Source: UBA5336 sp964415675
GTDB lineage: Bacteria; Pseudomonadota; Alphaproteobacteria; Caulobacterales; Hyphomonadaceae
Length of the DNA: 64,000 bases
Assembly (NCBI GenBank): GCA_964415675.1
Contig: CAYQBG010000002.1
Coordinates: 124,001 to 188,000, forward strand
Direction: 5' to 3'
The notes under the pieces are model-generated. The model searched no databases and was not told where the DNA came from. It saw nothing but the letters and a program-made list of their open reading frames with translations. The position numbers and the translations under genes are program-made. Of this stretch, positions 26,037 to 35,112 are shown piece by piece (within the stretch, counting starts at the first letter, position 1; the number at the start of each line of letters is the position of its first letter).

Positions 26037-26946
26037 GCACCTGCCCACATTACGCCAGCTACAGTTTCTGGACGCCATCGCCAAGGACGGCTCCTTTTCG
26101 CGCGCGGCGCAGAAATGCCATGTGACACAACCGACTTTATCGTCTGCAATCAAGGAATTGGAGGCCTTGCTCGGTGTGCAGCTGGTTGAACGCGAGGCCA
26201 GAGGCGCATCTCTGACCCGTGCCGGTGAGGAAACCGCACGGCGCGCGAGACTGGTCTTGTCGGAAGCCCAGGATCTCGTTGCTGCGGCGCATGACGCCGG
26301 GGAGCCGCTGTCTGGCGATTTCCGGCTTGGGGCGATCCCCACCATCGCGCCATATGTGCTGCCGAAAATCCTGCCAGGCCTTCATGCCGACTATCCCAGG
26401 CTGCGTTTGTATCTTCGTGAGGACACTACCGACAGGCTGATAGAGGGCTTGCATGCCCGACGCATTGACGCGGCTCTGATTGCCCTGCCCTGGGATGCCC
26501 CTGGTATCGAGACAGAAGCGCTCGCCGATGACGAGTTCCTGTTCATCGGACCACGTGGACACCCCCTGGCGAACCGCAACGGCCTGTCACCCGATGATCT
26601 CAGCGATCAGGAGCTGCTTTTGCTCGAAGACGGTCACTGCCTTCGCGATCACGCCCTTTCGGTCTGTTCCGTCACAAGGGGGCGGGGTCGCGAAGAGGTT
26701 TCAGCCACGTCTCTTCAGACACTGGTGCATATGGTCGCCGGAGGACTAGGCGTATCCTTGCTGCCGAAACTGGCTGCCGATTCCGGTGTAACCGCTGGCG
26801 CAGATGTCGTTGTGCGGAGCTTCACCGAGCCGGTCGTGGGGCGCGCCATCGGCATTGCCTGGCGCACCGGGACACCGCGTCGTGATGAAATCAGCCTTAT
26901 CGGCGAGGCCGTCAAGACAGCCCTCGGGAAACACTTGGGCCTGTAG
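26026..26946 (+). CDS. oxyR: Hydrogen peroxide-inducible transcriptional regulator OxyR (LysR family)
   Basis: A 306-residue LysR protein. The N-terminal winged helix (PTLRQLQFLDAIAKDGSFSR, THPTLSSAIKELE-like helix) is followed by the effector domain. It contains GHCLRDHALSVC, the two redox cysteines in the same spacing as E. coli Cys199 and Cys208, so it should sense peroxide through disulfide formation. Divergent from ahpC-ahpD, its expected targets. An ATG at 26035 is an alternative start. Confidence 0.92.
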   Translation: MSLMHLPTLRQLQFLDAIAKDGSFSRAAQKCHVTQPTLSSAIKELEALLGVQLVEREARGASLTRAGEETARRARLVLSEAQDLVAAAHDAGEPLSGDFRLGAIPTIAPYVLPKILPGLHADYPRLRLYLREDTTDRLIEGLHARRIDAALIALPWDAPGIETEALADDEFLFIGPRGHPLANRNGLSPDDLSDQELLLLEDGHCLRDHALSVCSVTRGRGREEVSATSLQTLVHMVAGGLGVSLLPKLAADSGVTAGADVVVRSFTEPVVGRAIGIAWRTGTPRRDEISLIGEAVKTALGKHLGL

Positions 26947-26957
26947 ACGCTCGCTGC

Positions 26958-27902
26958 TCAGTCCCGCCGCGCGGCGCGAATGAGGCGATCATTGATTGCT
27001 TCTCCAAGCCCGTCCGATGGAATCGGTGACACGGCGATACGATCATGACGCCGGTCCAACCATCTCAACATCGTGAACAGATTTGCGGCGGCCTCTTCCA
27101 GGCGGCCTGTTGTCGAAAGGTTGGCGTCAGCCTGCGCCACTGGCCCGAAGCCCAGCATGGCCTCGCCTTCCTGCGGAGAGAGCGCATTCAACCTCAGCGC
27201 GGCGTTCGGGGCGTAATGGCGCGACAACTGGCCCGGCGCACGCGGTGTCTCGCTCTTTTCAGCCGCTCGTCCCAGTCCCATCCCCAGAAACCGCTCCAGC
27301 GCCACTGCATCCAGTGCGCCGGGGCGCAACAGCATCGGCGACCCACCGGCGAATGAAACAATTGTCGACTCGATACCGACCGGGCAACGTCCGCCATCGA
27401 GGATGAGATCGATCTGCTCGCCAAGATCGGCAGCCACATCCGCCGGCGTCACGGGACTCAGGCGACCGGAAAGATTGGCGGATGGGGCCACAACAGGACC
27501 GCCAAACGCGGTGATCAGGTCATGGGCAACAGAGTGGCTGGGATGGCGCAGGGCGATCGTGTCGAGTCCGGCGCGAGCCAGGTCGCAGACCGTTCCCGTG
27601 TCGGCCGCAGGCAGAACGAGAGTCAGCGCGCCGGGCCAGTAGAAACCGGCACAAAAGCCGGCCGGGCCATCCAGCACCGCTTCGCGCCTGGTCATCTCCG
27701 GGCCATTCACATGCGCAATCAGCGGATTAAAGCGTGGCCGGCCCTTGACCTCGTAAAGTCGCGCGACCGCATCCGGGTTGGCGGCGTCGGCGGCGAGGCC
27801 GTACACAGTCTCCGTAGGCATAGCCACAAGGCCGCCATGGCGGAGAATGCCAGCAGCTTCTGCGATCGCCTCTGGTGTCGCCTTTCGAACCGGTGCGCTC
27901 AT
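26958..27902 (-). CDS. L-threonylcarbamoyladenylate synthase (Sua5/TsaC)
   Basis: A 314-residue two-domain protein. The YrdC domain (about 1-200) has GGLVAMPTETVYGLAADA, the KGRPRFNPLIAHV lysine/arginine nucleotide-binding loop and GGPVVAPSANLSG. A linker rich in RAPGQLSRHYAP leads to the C-terminal Sua5 domain. It makes threonylcarbamoyl-AMP for the t6A37 modification of ANN-decoding tRNAs. It is convergent with oxyR. Confidence 0.92.
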   Translation of the reverse strand: MSAPVRKATPEAIAEAAGILRHGGLVAMPTETVYGLAADAANPDAVARLYEVKGRPRFNPLIAHVNGPEMTRREAVLDGPAGFCAGFYWPGALTLVLPAADTGTVCDLARAGLDTIALRHPSHSVAHDLITAFGGPVVAPSANLSGRLSPVTPADVAADLGEQIDLILDGGRCPVGIESTIVSFAGGSPMLLRPGALDAVALERFLGMGLGRAAEKSETPRAPGQLSRHYAPNAALRLNALSPQEGEAMLGFGPVAQADANLSTTGRLEEAAANLFTMLRWLDRRHDRIAVSPIPSDGLGEAINDRLIRAARRD

Positions 27903-27935
27903 GACCTGACGGGTTGGAACCGAGCGGCCCGCGTG

Positions 27936-29171
27936 TCAATCGCTTATAGCCGAGCTGGCTTCAACAATGACCGCGATGACCACCTCATCCGATACCCAGT
28001 CCGCGCCCGGATCGCTTTGCTGACCCAGATTGAGCGCGGTTCGAGAAAGCGTGGTCTCGCCTTCCATTCGAGCCTTGTCGCCGACAATATCAAGGGTGAA
28101 TACGAACGGCACTGTCTGTTTGGCTTCCTTGATCGTCACGCTCGCATCTGCCGTGTAACCTGAGTCAGTTTTCCGGAACGCGTCTAGCCTGACCTGAGCC
28201 TGCGGAAAGGCCTTCACATTGAACCATTCCGCCTGCCGGATCGTGTCGTTATACAATTTGGTTCCGGTCACTGCCGAACCGGTCTGGATGTCTACGCTGA
28301 CCTCGCTCTCATCCAGCCGCTCCGGATCGAAGGCGACGGAGGCCGACCAGTCCTCGAACCGGCCTTCGAACCGATTGCCTTCATGTGTCCCGGAAAAGAC
28401 AATTTCGGAGGCGCCCGGAACGATTTCCCAATTGGCGCCGTCCAGCGGCGCGCTGGTCGGTGCCGCAGAGCCACCCCCGCCTGTCAGCATAGGCGCACTC
28501 GCGATCAGGGCGAAGACGGCCAGCGCTCCACCGAAAGCCGGCAGGAAGCCGCGGGCGGGCCTGCCAGGAGGTCCGGTGCGCCCGAACAGACCGGGAATCA
28601 TGCGTTTGAGAACGCCTTCCTCATCAAGAATATCGTGCTTGAGCGCCCCGCCGACATGCATGGCCAGCAGAATGATCGCGAGCCAGGCGAGTTTTGAATG
28701 GATGAATTCAACGATGCCGTGTCCGGTTTCATTGGCAAGAAAATCGACAAAGGGAATATCTGGCCAGGAGATGAGACCGAAAAGCACGGTCGCGACATCG
28801 AACTGGTGAGCGGTCGAAACATAAAGCCAGCCCGTGAGCGGCATAAGGATCATCGCGGCATAGAAGCCCAGATGGACGCCATGCGAGAGACTCTTTTCCC
28901 AGCCCGCCATATCGCCAGGCAGCGCCGGCGGCGGGTTGAGCAATCGCCAGACGACCCGGGCCAGTGTCAGGATCAGGATCGTGATGCCGATGGATTTGTG
29001 GAGCTGATAGAGATCCTGTTTGAGGGGGTTGCTGTCAGCCAGGTCGCCCATGAACCAGCCAAGTGCAATCATGCCGAGAATGGCGAGCGCAATCACCCAG
29101 TGAAGCGCGATGGCGACGCCGGTATAGCGCGGCGAGGGCGCGTTGAGATCATCGACCTTGTCCGAAGCCAT
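27936..29171 (-). CDS. Cytochrome b561-YceI fusion protein
   Basis: 411 residues from ATG 29171 (MASDKVDDLNAPSPRYTG). The first ~195 residues form a four-helix cytochrome b561 with candidate haem histidines in IALHWVIALAILGMIALGW, LYQLHKSIGITILIL, EKSLSHGVHLGFYAAMILM and FIHSKLAWLAIILLAMHVGG. After a short Pro/Gly-rich linker and a fifth hydrophobic segment (about 220-240), residues about 255-411 are a YceI/lipocalin-like domain (WEIVPGASEIVFSGTHEGNRFEG). YceI binds polyisoprenoid quinone-like lipids, so the fusion could pass electrons between haem b and a bound quinone at the periplasmic face. A separate secreted YceI is encoded immediately upstream on the same strand. Confidence 0.85.
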   Translation of the reverse strand: MASDKVDDLNAPSPRYTGVAIALHWVIALAILGMIALGWFMGDLADSNPLKQDLYQLHKSIGITILILTLARVVWRLLNPPPALPGDMAGWEKSLSHGVHLGFYAAMILMPLTGWLYVSTAHQFDVATVLFGLISWPDIPFVDFLANETGHGIVEFIHSKLAWLAIILLAMHVGGALKHDILDEEGVLKRMIPGLFGRTGPPGRPARGFLPAFGGALAVFALIASAPMLTGGGGSAAPTSAPLDGANWEIVPGASEIVFSGTHEGNRFEGRFEDWSASVAFDPERLDESEVSVDIQTGSAVTGTKLYNDTIRQAEWFNVKAFPQAQVRLDAFRKTDSGYTADASVTIKEAKQTVPFVFTLDIVGDKARMEGETTLSRTALNLGQQSDPGADWVSDEVVIAVIVEASSAISD

Positions 29172-29210
29172 GCCTTCTGTCTCCCTGACTTTGCGTAAAC
29201 TCAGCAATAG

Positions 29211-29247
29211 AAAAACCGCCGCTTCGGCGCAATGCGAAACGGCGGTT
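29211..29247 (-). terminator. Intrinsic terminator after the secreted yceI
   Basis: On the minus strand an 8-bp stem (29247-29240 with 29221-29214) is followed by a T run (29215-29211). It lies just past the YceI stop and 40 bases before the cytochrome fusion start, so the two genes are likely transcribed largely separately. Confidence 0.7.
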
Positions 29248-29269
29248 CAGATGTAATCGGCTTATCGGT

Positions 29270-29914
29270 CTATTCGTCGTCTTCGCTCGACGCTGGGACG
29301 AATTCGGCCTCGATTTCGAGTTCCACGTCGGTGCCGATCATCGGCGCATAGGTCCCAAGCCCGAATTCGGTGCGGTCAATATTGCCGGTCGCGGAGAAGC
29401 CGATCTTTCGCCCGCGCATGTTCTGCGTGCCGTTATAGGTCACATCCAGCGTCACCGGCTTTGTCACGCCCAGGAAGGTAAGGTCCCCGGTCACCTTGCC
29501 GGTATAGTCGCCGGTAGTCTCGATCCCGGTCGAGACAAAGGTGATCTCGGGAAACTTGTCGGCATTCAGCCAGCTGTCACCGAAGGCCAGCTCTTCATTC
29601 CAGGTGTCATATTCGCTGTTTGGGTGGCCTTCCTTGAAGTCGCCCGGATAGTCTGTTTCGACAGATGCGGGGTTCACGGTGACCGAAAGGCTGGAAGCGG
29701 CCGGGTCTTCGGTGTCGAAATCCAGAGTCGCGTCAAATTCGGTAAAGCGCGAAATATAGCTGGAGAGACCAAGATGGTTGACCTTCCAGACCAGCATGGC
29801 GTGAGTGTTTTCCAGCTCGTACTGACCAGCCGGGACGCCCTCCAGCGTCTGTTCGGCGGTGGCACATCCGACTGCAAGCGTGAGCGCGGTGGCTGCCATC
29901 ATAAGTGAACGCAT
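29270..29914 (-). CDS. Secreted YceI family protein
   Basis: 214 residues from ATG 29914, chosen because AAGGAG lies 8 bases upstream and a signal peptide follows (MRSLMMAATALTLAVGCATA, perhaps lipidated at the cysteine). The YceI beta-barrel has GQYELENTHAMLVWKVNHLG, SRFTEFDATLDFD and TGKVTGDLTFLGVTKPVTLD, and the C-terminal EFGLGTYAPMIGTDVELEIE. Members bind polyprenoid lipids in a closed barrel. Likely periplasmic partner of the adjacent cytochrome b561-YceI fusion. Confidence 0.88.
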   Translation of the reverse strand: MRSLMMAATALTLAVGCATAEQTLEGVPAGQYELENTHAMLVWKVNHLGLSSYISRFTEFDATLDFDTEDPAASSLSVTVNPASVETDYPGDFKEGHPNSEYDTWNEELAFGDSWLNADKFPEITFVSTGIETTGDYTGKVTGDLTFLGVTKPVTLDVTYNGTQNMRGRKIGFSATGNIDRTEFGLGTYAPMIGTDVELEIEAEFVPASSEDDE

Positions 29915-30043
29915 GAATGGAACTCCTTCCGAGGTAGGGTTGGTGATCGTCTTGCGACTAGATAGCGCACCCTTTGAGACATGCCAGTGCTGGGCTACGA
30001 TTGAGTGCAGCAGCACACAAAAACGTGAAGAGGACCGCGCGCG

Positions 30044-31813
30044 ATGAGCTATGAAGCCCCCACCGAAGACATCGCTTTTGTCCTGGACCATGTGGCCGGC
30101 CTCAACCGCCTTGAGGGCCATGCGGGCTTTGAGACCTACGACCCCGAGCTTGTGGCGCCTATCCTGGAAGAAGCAGGTAAGCTGGCGCGGGATATCCTGG
30201 CGCCGCTGAACGCTGGCGGCGACAAGGCCGGCGCACAGCTGACCGAGAATGGCGTGATATCCGCGCCCGGTTTTGCAGAGGCGTATGCGGCGTTCCGTGA
30301 TGGCGGGTGGATGGGGCTCGCCTTCCCTGAACGCTTCGGCGGCCAGGGCCTGCCAAAGGGGCTCGCGCTTGCGGTCATGGAAATGGTGCATGGCGCCAAT
30401 ATGGCCTTCGGGCTTTGCCCTCTACTGACATTTGGCGCCATCGAGGCCCTGATTGCGCACGGCACGCCCGAACAGCAGGAAACATTCCTGCCCCGGCTCA
30501 TTTCAGGCGAGTGGACCGGGACCATGAACCTGACCGAGCCGCAGGCAGGTTCCGATGTCGGCGCGCTCAAGACGAAGGCGGTGCCTAATGGTGACGGCAG
30601 CTACGCCATAACAGGACAGAAAATCTACATCACCTGGGGCGACCATGACATGGTGGAGAATATCATCCACCTCGTGCTTGCCCGGCTGCCGGATGCGCCG
30701 GAAGGCTCCAAGGGTGTGTCACTGTTCGTTGTCCCGAAAAAGCTTGTCCATGACGACGGATCGCTCGGCGCAATGAATCGCGTCAAATGTATCGGACTTG
30801 AAAAAAAGCTCGGCATTCATGCCAGCCCGACCTGTGTGATGGAATATGATGGCGCCAAAGGATGGCTTGTTGGCGAGGAGGATAAGGGCCTTGCCCATAT
30901 GTTCACCATGATGAACTCAGCCCGGCTGAATGTCGGCCTTGAGGGGGTCGGCGTGGGCGAAGCGGCATGGCAGGCCGCCCGGACTTATGCCCAGGAACGC
31001 AAACAGGGACGAGCAGATGGCGTGAAGGGTCCCGCGCCGATCCTTCATCATTCCGATATCCGCCGCACACTGACGACGATGCGAGCCAATGTCATGGCGG
31101 CGCGGGCTATCTGCTATGCTTGCGGTGTGGCCGCCGATCTCGCAGAGACGGCTGGAAGCGAAGAAGAACGCGCCGACGCCAGCGCCCGCGAAGACCTTCT
31201 AACGCCCATCGCCAAGGCCTGGTCCACCGATATGGGCGTGGAGATGGCCAGCCTCGGCGTGCAGGTGCATGGCGGCATGGGCTTCATGGACGAGACGCTG
31301 GCCGCGCAGCTCTATCGCGATGCACGGATTGCGCCGATCTATGAGGGCACGAACGGTATCCAGGCCATCGACCTCGCAGGCCGCAAGATTGCGCGCGATG
31401 GCGGCGCGGCGATGGCATCCATGATTGGCGATATCCGCGTGACTGTGCGCGACGCACGCGCGACGAATGATCCGCAGTTGGTTCAGATTGCCGATCGTCT
31501 TGACGCCGCCGCCAGTGCGCTCGAAACGACCACGGCCTGGCTGGTCGACACAATGGCCAGCGACCGGCAGACGGCCCTGGCCGGGGCGACAGCCTATCTC
31601 GATCTCGCCGGCGATGTGATCGGGGGACACTTTCTCGCCCGTGGCGCGGTGGCCGCGCGTGAGACAAGCGCCCGCCAGCGCGCCCGGCTGACGGCGCTGG
31701 CCGGTTTCTTTGCGGAAACGGCCCTGGCGTCGGCGGAGGGCAGGATCGCTGGCATCACCGAAGGCGCGAAATTCGCCATCGGAGAGGCAGACGCCCTGTT
31801 CGACCTCGCCTGA
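30044..31813 (+). CDS. Acyl-CoA dehydrogenase with C-terminal extension domain
   Basis: A 589-residue FAD flavoprotein. The N-terminal and middle domains carry MNLTEPQAGSDVGALKTKAV and KIYITWGDHD (flavin/substrate loops). The C-terminal helical domain has VHGGMGFMDETLAAQLYRDA and ARIAPIYEGTNGIQAIDLAG, whose Glu is the usual catalytic base. An extra ~120-residue helical domain follows, as in long bacterial FadE-type enzymes of about 590 residues. It catalyses the first step of fatty-acid beta-oxidation; chain length is not predictable. Monocistronic. Confidence 0.9.
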   Translation: MSYEAPTEDIAFVLDHVAGLNRLEGHAGFETYDPELVAPILEEAGKLARDILAPLNAGGDKAGAQLTENGVISAPGFAEAYAAFRDGGWMGLAFPERFGGQGLPKGLALAVMEMVHGANMAFGLCPLLTFGAIEALIAHGTPEQQETFLPRLISGEWTGTMNLTEPQAGSDVGALKTKAVPNGDGSYAITGQKIYITWGDHDMVENIIHLVLARLPDAPEGSKGVSLFVVPKKLVHDDGSLGAMNRVKCIGLEKKLGIHASPTCVMEYDGAKGWLVGEEDKGLAHMFTMMNSARLNVGLEGVGVGEAAWQAARTYAQERKQGRADGVKGPAPILHHSDIRRTLTTMRANVMAARAICYACGVAADLAETAGSEEERADASAREDLLTPIAKAWSTDMGVEMASLGVQVHGGMGFMDETLAAQLYRDARIAPIYEGTNGIQAIDLAGRKIARDGGAAMASMIGDIRVTVRDARATNDPQLVQIADRLDAAASALETTTAWLVDTMASDRQTALAGATAYLDLAGDVIGGHFLARGAVAARETSARQRARLTALAGFFAETALASAEGRIAGITEGAKFAIGEADALFDLA

Positions 31814-31875
31814 AAAGAGGTGAAACTGCACCGCGCGCTGGACTTTCTTCATCCCCGGCCGGCATCGTCTTCTGT

Positions 31876-32841
31876 ATGGATATCGATGCCAATCTTGACG
31901 TGCTGCAGGCCGCGATGGAGCCCCCGCCGGGCTATGAGCGCGAGGTGTCGCAGGCCGCGCCAATGCCAGCCGGCGCCGGCGTGTTCGAGATGCAGGTCGA
32001 TCTCACCCGGAAACCCGGCCCGGCGGGTATCGACAGGCTGGAAGCGGCCACCCTGATCATGTCGGGTATTGCACCGGCGGGCCTCGACAAGGAAACCGAT
32101 GCTCGCCAGCGCCTTGTGTCGGCTGAACATGTTCTCGGCGGGGCAGTCACTGAAGCCGTTGCTGAACAGAACCGACACCCGCTCACTGCGATCGGGCGGA
32201 TCACGGCGTCCTTCGGTGGTCGCATTCGTTATTGCACCGGAACCGTGGTCGCCGAGCGGGTTGTCCTGACCGCAGCACACTGCACCTTCTCGCGCGGTGC
32301 GGACCTGACAGGGGATCGTGGCTTTGCCGACTGGATCCTTTTCCAGCCGCAATACAGCGGCGAGAGCGGGGCGGGGAACTGGGCAGGCGAAGCGGCCTAT
32401 ATTCTCAGCGGATGGAAAGCCCCGGCGCACGGCAGCAGCGCCGGGTCCTATGATTTTGCCTTTGTCCGTCTTGATACGCCGGTGGCTCACGCCACCGGGA
32501 TTGCCGGTGTCATGGCCAATACAGTGCCCGAAGGCCCCTTCTCCAGTCTTGGCTATCCACGAAAGCCGGGCTCGGGTTTCGATTTTGACGGCCGGTTTCT
32601 TTTTGCAAGCACAGGTGAGCGGGTCGATGATGGCTCGCCACATGTGGTCAAGGCGGAGAACGGCCTGACCGAAGGCTCCTCCGGCGGCCCATGGATGGTG
32701 CTTTCCGGCGGCGATATGCTGGTGGCCGGCATCAATTCGACCAAACCGCTCGACAGTGACGATCATACCTGGTCCCCGCTTTTCAGCGAAGCCTTTCAGA
32801 AACTTTTCGCGCATGTGCTCGCCGACATGACCGGGGCCTGA
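31876..32841 (+). CDS. Trypsin/V8-like serine protease
   Basis: A 321-residue protein with a chymotrypsin-fold catalytic triad: His in VVLTAAHCTFSRG, Asp in GSYDFAFVRLDTP, and Ser in NGLTEGSSGGPWMVLSGG, with VAGINS after it. It resembles bacterial Glu-specific (V8-like) endopeptidases. No signal peptide is visible at the chosen ATG, and about 100 residues precede the protease domain, possibly a propeptide or chaperone region. The start is uncertain because the Shine-Dalgarno is weak. Location in the cell is therefore open. Confidence 0.75.
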   Translation: MDIDANLDVLQAAMEPPPGYEREVSQAAPMPAGAGVFEMQVDLTRKPGPAGIDRLEAATLIMSGIAPAGLDKETDARQRLVSAEHVLGGAVTEAVAEQNRHPLTAIGRITASFGGRIRYCTGTVVAERVVLTAAHCTFSRGADLTGDRGFADWILFQPQYSGESGAGNWAGEAAYILSGWKAPAHGSSAGSYDFAFVRLDTPVAHATGIAGVMANTVPEGPFSSLGYPRKPGSGFDFDGRFLFASTGERVDDGSPHVVKAENGLTEGSSGGPWMVLSGGDMLVAGINSTKPLDSDDHTWSPLFSEAFQKLFAHVLADMTGA

Positions 32842-33040
32842 TGAATTCGCGCTTGCAGAAAAGCGACCGCATCTGAGCATCAGCTGTATAGTTCACAAGG
32901 GCTTTGACGTCAGGCGCAGAAAATGCATAGCTGCCGCCGTCCTGCATCGCAGCATGACATCTTTACGCGACGGGATGGCATCTTCATATGCAGGATAACG
33001 GGGCGTTTGCACCAATATGAGTAACAGGGAGTGATCGGGC

Positions 33041-33397
33041 ATGCTGCTCAACATGCTGAAAGCCAAACTGCATTCTGCAACGGTGACACAGTGCGACCTT
33101 CACTATGAAGGCTCGGTCTCCATCGACCAGGACCTGCTGGAGGCCTCCGGCATCCTCCCACATGAGCGTGTCGATATCTGGAATGTCACCAATGGTGCGC
33201 GGATTTCCACATACGCCCTTGAAGCTCCGCGCGGCTCGAAGACGATTGGCGTCAATGGCGCCGCCGCGCGCCATTTTGCGGTTGGCGACACAGTGATCAT
33301 TGCGGCCTTTGCCCAGATTGATGCCGAAGAAGCGAAGCAGTATGCGCCGACGGTCGTCCTTCTTGAGGGCCGCAACGCGATCAAGCCGCTAAGCTGA
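33041..33397 (+). CDS. panD: Aspartate 1-decarboxylase (pyruvoyl enzyme)
   Basis: A 118-residue protein. MLNMLKAKLHSATVTQCDLH leads to the self-cleavage site YEGSVSID: cleavage between Gly24 and Ser25 would make the pyruvoyl cofactor. GAAARHFAVGDTVIIAAFA is the conserved C-terminal region. It makes beta-alanine for pantothenate and coenzyme A. The 199-base gap upstream has no other gene. Confidence 0.93.
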   Translation: MLLNMLKAKLHSATVTQCDLHYEGSVSIDQDLLEASGILPHERVDIWNVTNGARISTYALEAPRGSKTIGVNGAAARHFAVGDTVIIAAFAQIDAEEAKQYAPTVVLLEGRNAIKPLS

Positions 33398-33448
33398 GCG
33401 CTGGATTTCGCCTCCCAACTGTCATGAAAGACTGATAGGCACCGCGGA

Positions 33449-34348
33449 ATGAACTTCCGCGATTTCATCCTGCTGTTTGCTGTCTGCCTGGTCTGGGGGC
33501 TGAACATCGTGGTCACACGCTGGGCGGTGGCCGATGCCGGGATCCCGCCGATCTTCTTCGCGGCCGTCCGGTTTGCCGGGATCGCGCTGATACTTTTGCC
33601 ATTCCTGCGTCCCCTGCCGGGTAACCTCAGGACGCTCTTCATCATCTCGATGTGCATCGGCGCGGCACATTTCGCGCTCCTTTTCATGGGCCTGGCCACA
33701 GCCGAAGCAAGCGCCGTCGCCGTGGTCGGCCAGCTTGGGGTCCCCTTCTCCACGCTCTTGTCGATGGCATTCCTTGGCGAAACCGTCGGCTGGCGCCGCG
33801 CACTGGGCATCATGCTCGCTTTTGCCGGATCGATGCTGATCGCCATTGACCCGGAAGGCACGACCTTGTCCTTCGGACTGGTCTATGTCGTGATTTCAGC
33901 CTTTATCGGGGCCTGCGGCGGCATCCTGATGAAACGGATGGCTCCGATCTCTGCCTTTCGCATGCAGGCATGGGTTGGCATGTTCTCTTTCCTCCCACTG
34001 TTCCTGCTATCCTTTGTTTTCGAAACCGGACAGGTGACCAGTTACGTGGCCGGCGGATGGATGGTCTGGCTCGCCACGGCCTTTGCCGTCATTGGCGTCT
34101 CGATTTTCGGCCACGGCGCCTTTTACAGCCTTATAAAGAAATATGATGTCTCGCTGCTTTCGCCGCTCACGCTGATGACGCCGATCTGGGGCGTTGTTTT
34201 CGGCGTGACCCTGCTCGGCGAGGGGCTGAGCCTGCGGCTGGTCGTGGGTGGAGCGATTTCGCTTTCCGGCGTCTTCGTAATTGCCGTGCGGCGCAACAAG
34301 GCGCTGCCGGAAGCCGCGTTCGGCCGCAAGATGGGTGGGGCCAGCTGA
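33449..34348 (+). CDS. EamA/RhaT-family (DMT superfamily) membrane transporter
   Basis: A 299-residue protein with about ten hydrophobic segments in two EamA repeats (first: FILLFAVCLVWGLNIVVTRW; second: LSFGLVYVVISAFIGACGGI). Each EamA half ends in the expected small-residue-rich helix (TLLSMAFLGETVGWRRALGI and VVFGVTLLGEGLSLRLVVGG). It is an inner-membrane metabolite exporter or importer of unknown substrate. Its stop overlaps the start of the amidase gene (TGATG at 34346-34350). Confidence 0.85.
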   Translation: MNFRDFILLFAVCLVWGLNIVVTRWAVADAGIPPIFFAAVRFAGIALILLPFLRPLPGNLRTLFIISMCIGAAHFALLFMGLATAEASAVAVVGQLGVPFSTLLSMAFLGETVGWRRALGIMLAFAGSMLIAIDPEGTTLSFGLVYVVISAFIGACGGILMKRMAPISAFRMQAWVGMFSFLPLFLLSFVFETGQVTSYVAGGWMVWLATAFAVIGVSIFGHGAFYSLIKKYDVSLLSPLTLMTPIWGVVFGVTLLGEGLSLRLVVGGAISLSGVFVIAVRRNKALPEAAFGRKMGGAS

Positions 34349-35112
34349 TGCGGATCATGCAGCGGCCAAGCCCCAATCACAATGAGCGCCGGCACGCGAT
34401 TAGTATGCTGGTCCTGCACTATACGGGTATGGATAGCGCACAGGCAGCGCTCGCGCGGCTGGCAGATCCTGAGGCCAGTGTCTCGGCCCATTATGTCGTC
34501 CTTGAAGACGGGGCCATCGTCCAGATGGTCGCCGAGCAAAACCGCGCCTGGCATGCTGGTATCGCTCAATGGGAAGGCGATGACGATCTCAATTCGCGCA
34601 GTATCGGGATCGAGATCGTCAATGGCGGGCATGATTTTCCGCTCGCCGACGGAGCGCTGCCGCCTTTCCCGCGGGTGCAGATTGCAGCTGTGATCAGTCT
34701 GTGCAAGGCGATCCTCGCGCGCCACGATATTCCCCGGACCCGTATTGTAGGGCATAGCGATATCGCGCCAGACCGGAAGTGCGACCCAGGCGAACATTTT
34801 CCCTGGGAGAGCCTGGGTGAGCATGGTGTCGGTATCTGGCCTGTCCAGGCTTCTTCCCGACCGGGTCGGGTTTTGCGCGGTCGAGGGCTGTCCGCTGGCG
34901 AAGTATCTGCTTCGGTGAGCCGCATGCAGGAGGATCTGGCGGCCATCGGTTACGGCCTGGCCCTGACAGGTGTGTTTGACGCAAAGACGCAAGCCGTGGT
35001 GACAGCCTTCCAACGCCGATGGCGTCCCTTGCAAGTGACCGGTGAAGCCGACCTTGCCTGCCTGTCCACAATCGCCGCAGTGGAAGCGGCTTATCGGGTG
35101 GAACGCGGCTGA
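34348..35112 (+). CDS. N-acetylmuramoyl-L-alanine amidase (AmpD-like) with peptidoglycan-binding domain
   Basis: A 254-residue protein. Amidase_2 zinc ligands are seen in MLVLHYTGMDS, NRAWHAGIAQW and VGHSDIAPDRKCDPGEHFPW, where the last gives the third ligand and catalytic lysine. Residues about 185-250 form a PG_binding_1 domain (MQEDLAAIGYGLALTGVFD and VVTAFQRRWRP). No signal peptide is visible, as in cytoplasmic AmpD recycling enzymes, which cleave the stem peptide from anhydro-muropeptides. The PG-binding domain is more usual in envelope amidases, so location is uncertain. The last 22 bases overlap the convergent yihY-like gene. Confidence 0.85.
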   Translation: MRIMQRPSPNHNERRHAISMLVLHYTGMDSAQAALARLADPEASVSAHYVVLEDGAIVQMVAEQNRAWHAGIAQWEGDDDLNSRSIGIEIVNGGHDFPLADGALPPFPRVQIAAVISLCKAILARHDIPRTRIVGHSDIAPDRKCDPGEHFPWESLGEHGVGIWPVQASSRPGRVLRGRGLSAGEVSASVSRMQEDLAAIGYGLALTGVFDAKTQAVVTAFQRRWRPLQVTGEADLACLSTIAAVEAAYRVERG

